Assembly (NCBI RefSeq): GCF_020532645.1
Contig: NZ_JAJAUZ010000019.1
Location: 1 to 64,000, forward strand
From: Streptomyces bambusae
GTDB taxonomy: Bacteria > Actinomycetota > Actinomycetes > Streptomycetales > Streptomycetaceae
Length of the DNA: 64,000 nucleotides
Direction of reading: 5' to 3'
The notes under the pieces are model-generated. The model made no database searches. It was not told the origin of the DNA and saw only the letters and a program-made list of their open reading frames with translations. Below are positions 26,997 to 36,258 of the stretch, in pieces (the first letter of the stretch is position 1; each line of letters begins with the position of its first letter). The position numbers were made by a program, and so were the translations under genes.

Positions 26997-28292
26997 ATGC
27001 GCGGCGGGATATACCGTCGGGTGGTGCACGAAGAGACCGCAGCAGCCAGCCCCGCCACGCCCCCGGCCCCGACCCTGTTCGACTGGGAGTTCGCGACCGA
27101 CCCCTACCCCGCGTACGCGTGGCTGCGCGAGCACGCCCCGGTCCACCGCACCAAGCTGCCGAGCGGCGTCGAGGCCTGGCTCGTCACCCGGTACGCCGAC
27201 GCCCGCCAGGCCCTTGCCGACCAGCGGCTCAGCAAGAACCCGGCCCATCACGCGGAGCCCGCGCACGCCAAGGGGAAGACCGGGATCCCGGGCGAGCGCA
27301 AGGCCGAGCTGATGACGCACCTGCTCAACATCGACCCGCCGGACCACACCCGGCTGCGCCGGCTGGTCTCGAAGGCGTTCACTCCCCGCCGGGTCGCGGA
27401 GTTCACCCCGCGGGTGCAGGAGCTGACCGACCACCTCATCGACGGCTTCGCCGCCCGGGGCACCGCGGACCTCATCCACGAGTTCGCCTTCCCGCTCCCC
27501 ATCTACGCCATCTGCGAGATGCTCGGCGTACCCCGGGAGGACCAGGACGACTTCCGCGACTGGGCCGGGATGATGATCCGGCACGGCGGGGGGCCGCGCG
27601 GCGGGGTGGCCCGGTCGGTGAAGCAGATGCGGAACTATCTCGTCGAGCTGATCCACCGGAAGCGGGACGATCTGGGCGACGACCTCATCTCGGGACTGAT
27701 CCGGGCATCCGACCACGGCGAGCACCTGACGGAGAACGAGGCCGCCGCGATGGCCTTCATCCTCCTGTTCGCCGGCTTCGAGACCACGGTCAACCTGATC
27801 GGCAACGGTCTGCACTCCCTCTTCATGAACCCGGACCAGCGCACCCGCCTCCAGGCCTCCCTGGCCGCCGGCGAGACGGACCTGCTCGCCACCGGGGTGG
27901 AGGAGCTGCTCCGCTACGACGGCCCCGTCGAGCTGGCCACCTGGCGGTTCGCCACCCGGCCGCTGTCCCTCGGCGGGCAGGACATCGCGGCCGGCGATCC
28001 CGTCCTGGTCGTGCTCGCGGCTGCGGACCGGGATCCGGCGCGGTTCGCCGAACCCGACACCCTCGACCTCTCGCGCACCGACAACCAGCACCTCGGCTAC
28101 GGCCACGGAATCCACTACTGCCTCGGTGCGCCGCTGGCCCGGCTGGAGGGGCAGACGGCACTCGCCACCCTGCTGACTCGCCTGCCGGACCTGCGACTTG
28201 ACGCCGACCCGGCCGAACTCCGTTGGCGCGGCGGCCTCATCATGCGCGGACTGCGCACTCTGCCGGTCGCCTTCACGCCGGCCGGGAGCTGA
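26997..28292 (+). CDS. Cytochrome P450, CYP107-like
   Basis: About 431 residues, normal for a soluble bacterial P450. The I-helix oxygen-activation motif is LLFAGFETTVN, the ExxR is EELLR, and the haem-binding loop is LGYGHGIHYCLGAPLARLEG, in which the usual first Phe is Tyr. The family normally receives electrons from ferredoxin/ferredoxin reductase and hydroxylates small molecules; the substrate is unknown. ATG 26997 was chosen, but the GTG at 27021 is equally possible; both have weak ribosome sites. The divergent neighbour is an FAD reductase with a globin domain. No biosynthetic genes adjoin it, so it is probably a conserved housekeeping P450 of the genus. Confidence 0.9.
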   Translation: MRGGIYRRVVHEETAAASPATPPAPTLFDWEFATDPYPAYAWLREHAPVHRTKLPSGVEAWLVTRYADARQALADQRLSKNPAHHAEPAHAKGKTGIPGERKAELMTHLLNIDPPDHTRLRRLVSKAFTPRRVAEFTPRVQELTDHLIDGFAARGTADLIHEFAFPLPIYAICEMLGVPREDQDDFRDWAGMMIRHGGGPRGGVARSVKQMRNYLVELIHRKRDDLGDDLISGLIRASDHGEHLTENEAAAMAFILLFAGFETTVNLIGNGLHSLFMNPDQRTRLQASLAAGETDLLATGVEELLRYDGPVELATWRFATRPLSLGGQDIAAGDPVLVVLAAADRDPARFAEPDTLDLSRTDNQHLGYGHGIHYCLGAPLARLEGQTALATLLTRLPDLRLDADPAELRWRGGLIMRGLRTLPVAFTPAGS

Positions 28293-28364
28293 ATCCGGAA
28301 CCGGCTCGAAGCTGAACCGGATTCATGTATTCCTGGGCCGTTCCTGACGGATCATCAAGAGTGT

Positions 28365-28456
28365 GACCTTCGCGTGATCTGCGCTGCATCGACTTGTGAC
28401 AAACGTTCGATGCCGGTTAGGTTCGCCGTCGCCCCTTTGCTGTCACGCGAAAGGTC
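28365..28456 (+). promoter_or_regulatory. Nested inverted repeats around the first rpf promoter
   Basis: The outer arms GACCTTCGCGTGA (28365-28377) and TCACGCGAAAGGTC (28443-28456) pair with one bulged base. The inner arms GCATCGA (28386-28392) and TCGATGC (28407-28413) pair perfectly. The right outer arm contains the ribosome site AAAGG for the ATG at 28464. A promoter-like TTGTGA (28394-28399), 18-base spacer, TAGGTT (28418-28423) lies inside the structure. Confidence 0.5.
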
Positions 28457-28463
28457 CACAGCC

Positions 28464-29462
28464 ATGCGTTCCGGGAACGGCCGCCACAGACGCCCCCGTC
28501 AGGCACCCGCCATCGTCGTCACGGCCGGAGTCACCGGCTCCGCACTGGCGTTGCCGCTGCTCGCCGCCACCAACGCGTCCGCCGCGGACACCGCCACCTG
28601 GGACAAGGTCGCCGAATGCGAGAGCGGCGGCACCTGGAGCGCCGACTTCGGCAACGCGGCCTACGGCGGCCTCCAGCTCACCCAGCAGATGTGGAAGGAC
28701 GGCGGCGGCCTGGAGTTCGCCTCCCGCCCCGACCTGGCCAGCCGTTCCCAGCAGATAGCCGTCGCCGAGCGGATCCTCGACCGCGAGGGCCCCGGCGCCT
28801 GGCCGCTGTGCGCGGCCCCCGCCGGCCTCAGCGCCAAGGGCCCGGCCGCCGACGTCGACCCCGGCTCCGCCGCCTCGCCCCGCCCGGTCTCGCCGGCCCC
28901 GGTCCGCCCCGACGAGCGCCCGGAGCCCGCCAAGCCCAAGCACGCCAAGCCGGCCAAGCCCACCACGCCGACCACTCCGGCCACCCCGGGCACTCCGGGC
29001 ACTCCCACCACTCCGGCCACGCCCGGCACGCCGACCACTCCGGCCACCCCGGGTACGCCGACCACCCCGGCCACACCCGGCACGCCGACGACGCCCGGCA
29101 CGCCCACCACGCCCGGCACCCCGGCCACCCCCGGTGACACCCCGGCGGCCACCCCGGAGACCCCCAACGGGCCGACGCCCAACCTGGGCGAGGGCAACGG
29201 CCGTCACCGCGGTGCGGCGGCCGAGGAGGCCACCGGAGCGGCCGGCGGCACCGGCGGTGCACCCGACCTCAGCGACCCGGCGGCGATCCCCGCCCCGGTC
29301 CCCTCGTACACCGTGCAGCCCGGCGACAGCCTCTCCGAGATTGCGGACGCCAAGGGCGTGAAGGGCGGCTGGGGCGCGCTCTACAAGGCGAACGAGAACC
29401 TCATCGGCGAGGACGCGGACCTGATCCAGCCCGGCCAGAGCCTCGACCTCCGCCAGAAATAG
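28464..29462 (+). CDS. rpfC: Resuscitation-promoting factor with LysM, RpfC-like
   Basis: 332 residues. A twin-basic signal peptide (GRHRRPRQAP..., cleavage near ASA-AD) is followed by the Rpf transglycosylase-like domain (TWDKVAECESGGTWSADFGNAAYGGLQLTQQMW) with catalytic Glu in ECESGG near residue 53 and partner cysteines. A long Pro/Thr linker made of TPATPGTPT-type repeats follows (about residues 165-230). A C-terminal LysM (SYTVQPGDSLSEIADAKGVKGGW) binds peptidoglycan. It cleaves wall glycan during spore germination or wakening. AAAGG precedes ATG 28464 by about 9 bases. It is the partner of the second Rpf gene downstream, with which it shares LysM type and signal peptide. The order followed by eno is conserved in the genus. 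Confidence 0.92.
   Translation: MRSGNGRHRRPRQAPAIVVTAGVTGSALALPLLAATNASAADTATWDKVAECESGGTWSADFGNAAYGGLQLTQQMWKDGGGLEFASRPDLASRSQQIAVAERILDREGPGAWPLCAAPAGLSAKGPAADVDPGSAASPRPVSPAPVRPDERPEPAKPKHAKPAKPTTPTTPATPGTPGTPTTPATPGTPTTPATPGTPTTPATPGTPTTPGTPTTPGTPATPGDTPAATPETPNGPTPNLGEGNGRHRGAAAEEATGAAGGTGGAPDLSDPAAIPAPVPSYTVQPGDSLSEIADAKGVKGGWGALYKANENLIGEDADLIQPGQSLDLRQK
28960..29140 (+). repeat. Short coding repeats, Pro/Thr linker of RpfC-like protein
   Basis: Tandem copies of a 9 to 18-base coding unit (ACTCCGGCCACCCCGGGC types) encode TTPATPGTP. They form the wall-spanning linker. Copy number probably varies between strains. Confidence 0.75.
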
Positions 29463-29650
29463 GGACACTCCGGGCGAAGGGGTGCGACAAGGTGCAGGCT
29501 TGATGCCCTGTTACGGGTTGAATGTCCGTATTGGATCAAGTGAGACATGCGTCTCTTCCGCCCAACTCGCCCACCCCGCCGTGATGATTCCGTAATACGC
29601 ACCCTCACCTGCGCAAACGCGCGGGCCTGAGGGGTCGTTACGGGCGGTTT

Positions 29651-29682
29651 CTCCCCGATGTCCGACCTTGAACATCGGGGAG
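29651..29682. promoter_or_regulatory. rpfA: Inverted repeat overlapping the rpfA -35
   Basis: CTCCCCGATGT (29651-29661) and ACATCGGGGAG (29672-29682) form a perfect 11-bp inverted repeat. The right part overlaps the -35 box (TTGAAC, 29668-29673) of the promoter directly upstream of the riboswitch. It could be a repressor site, or the terminator of the upstream rpf gene. Confidence 0.55.
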
Positions 29683-29697
29683 ACCTCTGCCTACGGT
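29668..29697 (+). promoter_or_regulatory. rpfA: Promoter of the riboswitch-rpfA transcript
   Basis: TTGAAC (29668-29673), an 18-base spacer and TACGGT (29692-29697) match a vegetative-type promoter. Transcription would start near 29704, just before the riboswitch. The stretch 29463-29650 has no gene; it holds the AT-richer 3' flank of the rpfC-like gene. Confidence 0.6.
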
Positions 29698-29724
29698 CTG
29701 AACCGCTCGCCACCGCGGGCCCCT

Positions 29725-30639
<915 letters not shown>

Positions 30640-30693
30640 GGCCCCGCCGGACCGGCACCCGCACCCGGTGCCCGGACCCGGCACCCGTACCCC

Positions 30694-30737
30694 CGGCACC
30701 GCCCGGCGCGACGCTCCACACGCGCCGGGCGGTGCCG
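30694..30737 (+). terminator. rpfA: Hairpin terminator after rpfA
   Basis: A perfect 17-bp stem (30694-30710 with 30721-30737, CGGCACCGCCCGGCGCG and complement) with a 10-base loop, 55 bases past the stop. From 30738 to 30917 the sequence holds the eno leader, with a -10-like TAGGCT at 30842 and no clear -35. Confidence 0.8.
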
Positions 30738-30851
30738 TACGCGGCCCCCAATCCGGGGATGTATGTCCCGGATAAAGGGTATTCGGGCCCTTTTTCGTCC
30801 CAGGACCCGGGCGGTCGGCCGGCCGAGTGCCCGGAGCCGGTTAGGCTCTAG

Positions 30852-32198
<1,347 letters not shown>

Positions 32199-32294
32199 TC
32201 GGCGCTCGCTGGTCTAGCCTCCGTACGTCCTCGCTCCCGGTCCCGTACCGTGTGCGGGGACGTACGCGCGTGCAGGCAGAGGGGAGGCGGACAG

Positions 32295-32777
32295 ATGGCC
32301 GGGAACCGGGACCGGTTCTCCACCGCGACCAGGCTCAGGCAGCTCGGAGAGCGGACCGCCGCCCATGTCTACCGCTCGCAGACCCGCCGCCAGGTCCGGC
32401 GCAGCCGGCTCACCGGCCGGGCCGCACTGCTCGCCCTGGTCCTGTGCACCCTCGTGGTCGCCCTCGCCTACCCGATGCGCCAGTACGTCTCCCAGCGCTC
32501 GGACATCTCGGAGCAGCAGCGCACCGCCGACGAGGCGCGCCAGCGCTTGGAGGAGCTGCGCGACGAGAAGGCCCGCTGGCAGGACCCGGCCTACGTGGAA
32601 CAGCAGGCGCGCCGGCACCTGCACTACGTGCGGCCGGGCGAGGTCGGCTACACCGTGATCGACCCGGAGGCCGCCGAGGAGGCGCGCCGCCGCGCCGGGG
32701 AAGGCGCCGGCGACCGCCCCTGGTACTCCAACGTCTGGGACGGCGTCGACAAGGCCGACCGCCCCGACGACGACTGA
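32295..32777 (+). CDS. divIC: Septum formation initiator, DivIC/FtsB family
   Basis: 160 residues. A basic cytoplasmic N-terminus (RQVRRSRLTGR) precedes one membrane helix (AALLALVLCTLVVALAYPM, near residues 40-58). A coiled coil (SDISEQQRTADEARQRLEELRDEKARWQDPAYVEQQARRHLHYVRPGE) follows on the outside. It forms a complex with FtsL and FtsQ/DivIB at the septum. The motif RWQDPAYVEQQAR and the VRPGE turn are diagnostic of the family. GGGGAGG precedes ATG 32295 by 7 bases. It is next to eno in most actinobacteria, as here. The acidic tail (DGVDKADRPDDD) is typical. Confidence 0.93.
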   Translation: MAGNRDRFSTATRLRQLGERTAAHVYRSQTRRQVRRSRLTGRAALLALVLCTLVVALAYPMRQYVSQRSDISEQQRTADEARQRLEELRDEKARWQDPAYVEQQARRHLHYVRPGEVGYTVIDPEAAEEARRRAGEGAGDRPWYSNVWDGVDKADRPDDD

Positions 32778-32828
32778 ACCCCGTCCGGCCCCCCGCCGGA
32801 CCCCGAAAGAAGAGACTTCACAGCAGGC

Positions 32829-33386
32829 ATGGAAACGCCCCCGCCCCAGACCGACCGCACCGAGCCGACGCCCGCCGACATCGAAGCGTTCCAGCAGCAG
32901 CTCGGCCGCCCGCCGCGCGGCCTGCGGGCCATCGCGCACCGCTGCCCCTGCGGGCAGCCGGACGTGGTCGAGACGGCCCCGCGGCTTCCGGACGGCACGC
33001 CGTTCCCGACCCTGTACTACCTGACCTGCCCGCGCGCCGCCTCCGCCATCGGCACCCTGGAGGCCAACGGCGTGATGAAGGAGATGCAGGCCCGGCTCGG
33101 CACCGACCCGGAGCTGGCCGCCGCCTACCGCGCCGCCCACGAGGACTACATCACCCGCCGCGACGCCATCGAGGTGCTCCAGGGCTTCCCGAGCGCCGGC
33201 GGCATGCCCGACCGGGTCAAGTGCCTGCACGTGCTGGTGGGCCACTCCCTGGCGGCCGGCCCGGGCGTGAACCCGCTGGGCGACGAGGCCCTCGCGATGC
33301 TCCCCGAGTGGTGGGCCAAGGGCGCCTGCGTCACCCCGTGCGGCGAGCAGGACGGCGCACCGGCGGCGCCGGAGGAGTCCGCGTGA
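32829..33386 (+). CDS. DUF501 protein
   Basis: 185 residues, conserved actinobacterial family of unknown function. It is recognised by IEAFQQQLGRPPRGLRAIAHRCPCGQPDVVETAPRLPDGTPFPTLYYLTCPRAASAIGTLEANGVM and the later CLHVLVGHSLAAGPGVNPLGDEAL. Conserved cysteines (CPCGQP, TCPRA, VKCLHVL) might bind metal. It always sits between divIC and ppx, and here the stop overlaps the ppx GTG by 4 bases, so it is co-expressed with the exopolyphosphatase. That position suggests a role in polyphosphate or cell-wall biology, but no function is established. The ATG at 32829 follows an AGAAGAG-type sequence. Confidence 0.93.
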   Translation: METPPPQTDRTEPTPADIEAFQQQLGRPPRGLRAIAHRCPCGQPDVVETAPRLPDGTPFPTLYYLTCPRAASAIGTLEANGVMKEMQARLGTDPELAAAYRAAHEDYITRRDAIEVLQGFPSAGGMPDRVKCLHVLVGHSLAAGPGVNPLGDEALAMLPEWWAKGACVTPCGEQDGAPAAPEESA

Positions 33387-34324
33387 CCCGGGTCGCGGCC
33401 GTCGACTGCGGCACGAACTCGATCCGCCTGCTGGTCGCCGACTGCGACCCGCAGACGGGCGAGCTGGTCGAGCTGGACCGCCGGATGACCATCGTCCGGC
33501 TGGGCCAGGGCGTCGACCAGACCGGCCGCCTGGCCCCCGAGGCGCTGGAGCGCACCTTCGCGGCCTGCCGCACGTACGCCGAAGTGATCAAGGACCTGGG
33601 CGCCGAGCGGCTGCGGTTCGTGGCCACCTCGGCCTCCCGGGACGCCGAGAACCGCGACGAGTTCACCGCCGGGATCCTCGGCATCCTGGGCGTCGAGCCC
33701 GAGGTGATCTCGGGCGACCAGGAGGCGGAGTTCTCCTTCACCGGCGCCACCCGGGAGCTGGCCGGGGCCGAGCACCTGGAGAAGCCGTTCCTCGTCGTCG
33801 ACATCGGCGGCGGCTCCACCGAGTTCGTCGTCGGTACCGAGCACGTCGAGGCGGCCCGGTCCGTGGACATCGGCTGTGTGCGGATGACCGAGCGGCACCT
33901 GGTCGTCGACGGCGCCGTCACCGACCCGCCGACCGAGGCGCAGGTCGCCGCGATCCGCGCCGACATCGAGGCCGCGCTCGACCTGGCCGCCGAGACCGTC
34001 CCGCTGGACCGGGCCAGGACCCTCGTCGGGCTGGCCGGCTCGGTGACCACGGTGGCGGGGATCGCGCTGGACCTGCCGGCGTACGACTCGGCGGCGATCC
34101 ACCACGCCCGGATCCCGTACGAGACCGTCCGGGAGATCACCGGCCGGATGCTCACGTCCACCCACGACGAGCGGGCCCGGATCGGGGTCATGCACCCCGG
34201 CCGGACCGATGTGATCGGGGCCGGCGCGCTGGTCCTGCTGGCCATCATGGAGCGCACGGGCGCCCGCGAGGTGGTCGTGTCCGAACACGACATTCTGGAT
34301 GGAATCGCCTGGTCCATCGCCTGA
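33383..34324 (+). CDS. ppx: Exopolyphosphatase, Ppx/GppA family
   Basis: 313 residues. The actin-like ATPase fold has motif VAAVDCGTNSIRLLVADC (phosphate 1), SASRDAENRDEF, and the phosphate 2 block FLVVDIGGGSTEFVVG. Further on GLAGSVTTVAGIALDL, GVMHPGRTDVIGAGALVL and VVVSEHDILDGIAW are typical of the short actinobacterial Ppx type. It removes terminal phosphates from polyphosphate or hydrolyses pppGpp. The GTG at 33383 overlaps the DUF501 stop, showing coupling. A hairpin with a T-run at 34392-34453 follows about 70 bases past the stop. Confidence 0.93.
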   Translation: MTRVAAVDCGTNSIRLLVADCDPQTGELVELDRRMTIVRLGQGVDQTGRLAPEALERTFAACRTYAEVIKDLGAERLRFVATSASRDAENRDEFTAGILGILGVEPEVISGDQEAEFSFTGATRELAGAEHLEKPFLVVDIGGGSTEFVVGTEHVEAARSVDIGCVRMTERHLVVDGAVTDPPTEAQVAAIRADIEAALDLAAETVPLDRARTLVGLAGSVTTVAGIALDLPAYDSAAIHHARIPYETVREITGRMLTSTHDERARIGVMHPGRTDVIGAGALVLLAIMERTGAREVVVSEHDILDGIAWSIA

Positions 34325-34368
34325 CGGGCGGGTGCGGACGGGACTTTGGTCCCGTCGACACGACAAAG

Positions 34369-34388
34369 TTCGTGAAGTTCTTCACAAG
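34369..34388. promoter_or_regulatory. Rex-like operator, distal site
   Basis: TTCGTGAAGTTCTTCACAAG contains GTGAA-4-TTCAC, as in the Rex site TTGTGAA-4-TTCACAA. It is about 320 bases upstream of ndh and just past ppx, in front of a terminator-like hairpin. Confidence 0.4.
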
Positions 34389-34391
34389 AGA

Positions 34392-34453
34392 AACGGGTCC
34401 GTGGGCCCTCTGGAAGGGCAGTTCGAAGCTCTTTCGGGGTCCACAGGCCCGTT
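34392..34453 (+). terminator. Imperfect hairpin with T-run after ppx
   Basis: AACGGGTCCGTGG (34392-34404) pairs with CCACAGGCCCGTT (34441-34453), 11 of 13 positions, followed by TTGTG; an inner GCCCT/AGGGC stem lies in the loop. It ends the eno-ppx transcript or acts in the ndh leader. The remainder of 34325-34705 (381 bases) is AT-richer than its neighbours and encodes nothing I can recognise. Confidence 0.55.
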
Positions 34454-34652
34454 TTGTGTGATCGACGAGCGCTCCGGGTTTGGTATCAGAGGTAAAGACG
34501 AACCCTCTGGTTCAGACCCTTCGACTGCCCTCCGTGTGACGACGGGCCAGTTCAGAGCGGGTGTACAACGATCTCCGTCACGTCGTGGTTCCCGGAACGG
34601 ACAATGACCTCGGTCACGTGGGCCGCGCAGTGTAGCAGAGGGTCCAACGGTT

Positions 34653-34672
34653 CTTGTGAAGGGGCTCACGAG
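34653..34672. promoter_or_regulatory. ndh: Rex-like operator near the ndh start
   Basis: CTTGTGAAGGGGCTCACGAG has a full left half TTGTGAA and a right half CTCACGA with two mismatches to the Rex consensus TTGTGAA-N4-TTCACAA. It is 34 bases upstream of ATG 34706. A nearby TGTAGC (34631) may be the -10 element. NADH-responsive Rex is known to control ndh in Streptomyces. Confidence 0.5.
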
Positions 34673-34705
34673 CGCCCCCCCATCGGGTGCTGGATACTCG
34701 ATGGC

Positions 34706-36088
34706 ATGAGCACCACGGAGCGTCCCAGGATCCTCGTAGTAGGCGGTGGGTACGTAGGCCTGTACGCAGCCAAGCGCATCATGAAGAAGATGCGCTACGG
34801 CGAGGCGACCGTCACGGTCGTCGACCCGCGGTCGTACATGACCTACCAGCCCTTCCTCCCCGAAGTCGCCGCCGGCAGCATCTCGCCGCGGCACGTCGTC
34901 GTCCCGCTGCGACGCGTGCTGCCCAAGGCCGAGGTCCTCACCGGTCGGGTCACCACCATCGACCAGGACCGCAAGGTCGCCGTCGTCACGCCGCTCGTCG
35001 GCGAGGCGTACGAGCTGCCCTTCGACTACCTGGTGATCGCGCTCGGCGCCATCTCCCGCACCTTCCCGATCCCCGGCCTCGCCGAGCAGGGCATCGGCAT
35101 GAAGGGCGTCGAGGAGGGCATCGGCCTGCGCAACCACGTCCTCGAGCAGCTCGACAAGGCCGAGTCCACGACGGACGAGGACGTCCGCCGCAAGGCCCTC
35201 ACCTTCGTCTTCGTCGGCGGCGGCTTCGCCGGTGCCGAGACGATCGGCGAGGTCGAGGACATGGCCCGCGACGCGGCGAAGTACTACACCAACGTGAAGC
35301 GCGAGGACATGCGCTTCATCCTGGTGGACGCGGCCGACAAGATCCTTCCCGAGGTCGGCCCGAAGCTGGGCACCTGGGGCAAGGAGCACCTGGAGTCCCG
35401 CGGCATCGAGATCTACCTCGGCACCTCCATGGACTCCTGCGTGGACGGCCACGTGGTGCTGAAGAACGGCCTCGAGGTCGACTCCAACACCATCGTGTGG
35501 ACCGCCGGCGTCAAGCCGAACCCGGCCCTGGCCCGCTACGGCCTGCCGCTCGGCCCCCGCGGCCACGTGGACACCGCCGCCACCCTCCAGGTGCAGGGCA
35601 CCGACTACATCTGGGCCGCGGGCGACAACGCCCAGGTCCCGGACATGGTCGGCCGCCGCGCGGGCAACGAGAACGCCTGGTGCCCGCCGAACGCCCAGCA
35701 CGCGCTGCGCCAGGCCAAGGTCCTCGGCGACAACGTCGTCTCCGGCATGCGGGGCTTCCCGCAGAAGGAGTACAGCCACGCCAACAAGGGCGCGGTGGCG
35801 GGCCTCGGTCTGCACAAGGGCGTGGCGATGATCGTCATGGGCAAGATGAAGATCAAGCTCAAGGGCCGGCTCGCCTGGTACATGCACCGTGGCTACCACG
35901 GCATGGCCATGCCGACCTGGAACCGCAAGATCCGCGTCTTCGCCGACTGGACCCTCGGCATGTTCCTCAAGCGCGAGGTCGTCTCCCTCGGTGCACTGGA
36001 GAGCCCCCGCGAGGAGTTCTACGAGGCCGCCAAGCCGGCCCCGGTCGCCGCTGCCCCGGCCGAGAAGGCCGAGAAGGCCAAGGCCTGA
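34706..36088 (+). CDS. ndh: Type II NADH dehydrogenase (non-proton-pumping)
   Basis: 460 residues. Two nucleotide-binding folds are present: ILVVGGGYVGLYAAKRIMKK (FAD) at the N-terminus and FVFVGGGFAGAETIGEVEDMA (NADH) near residue 175. FAD contacts are in YIWAAGDNAQVPD. The later KGRLAWYMHRGYHGMAMPTWNRKIRVFADWTLGMFL region is the membrane-binding C-terminal part that docks NDH-2 at the inner membrane. It oxidises NADH and reduces menaquinone. ATG 34706 was chosen because the FAD fold starts right after it; the ribosome site is weak. The C-terminus has an Ala/Pro/Lys-rich tail. Two Rex-like sites lie upstream. Confidence 0.95.
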   Translation: MSTTERPRILVVGGGYVGLYAAKRIMKKMRYGEATVTVVDPRSYMTYQPFLPEVAAGSISPRHVVVPLRRVLPKAEVLTGRVTTIDQDRKVAVVTPLVGEAYELPFDYLVIALGAISRTFPIPGLAEQGIGMKGVEEGIGLRNHVLEQLDKAESTTDEDVRRKALTFVFVGGGFAGAETIGEVEDMARDAAKYYTNVKREDMRFILVDAADKILPEVGPKLGTWGKEHLESRGIEIYLGTSMDSCVDGHVVLKNGLEVDSNTIVWTAGVKPNPALARYGLPLGPRGHVDTAATLQVQGTDYIWAAGDNAQVPDMVGRRAGNENAWCPPNAQHALRQAKVLGDNVVSGMRGFPQKEYSHANKGAVAGLGLHKGVAMIVMGKMKIKLKGRLAWYMHRGYHGMAMPTWNRKIRVFADWTLGMFLKREVVSLGALESPREEFYEAAKPAPVAAAPAEKAEKAKA

Positions 36089-36144
36089 GCCTGACGGCCG
36101 GGTCCCGGGCCGGCTCCGGCCGGCCCTGACCCACCGCGTGTCCC

Positions 36145-36186
36145 CGAAGGGGCCGCCCGCCATCCGTGGTGCGGGCGGCCCCTTCG
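36145..36186 (+). terminator. ndh: Hairpin terminator after ndh
   Basis: A perfect 16-bp stem (36145-36160 with 36171-36186, CGAAGGGGCCGCCCGC and complement) and a 10-base loop, 57 bases past the ndh stop. Confidence 0.8.
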
Positions 36187-36258
36187 GCGTGTCCCGCTCG
36201 ATTGTCCGGGCAGGCGCCGGGGTAGTCCGGTTGGTTGAGCCCTCTGGAGGTGTTCGCC

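Noticed and set aside
28960..29140. CRISPR-like or regulatory repeat in the rpf gene
   Set aside because: The repeats are in frame, code for a Pro/Thr linker, and have no regular spacers.
32829..33386. DUF501 protein as a zinc ribbon
   Set aside because: There are several cysteines (CPCG, TCP, VKC), but they are not in a clear two-pair zinc arrangement.
34400..34620. A possible structured small RNA upstream of ndh
   Set aside because: The region can form local hairpins, but I saw no match to a known RNA family and the folding is explained by a terminator; support is too weak for a feature.
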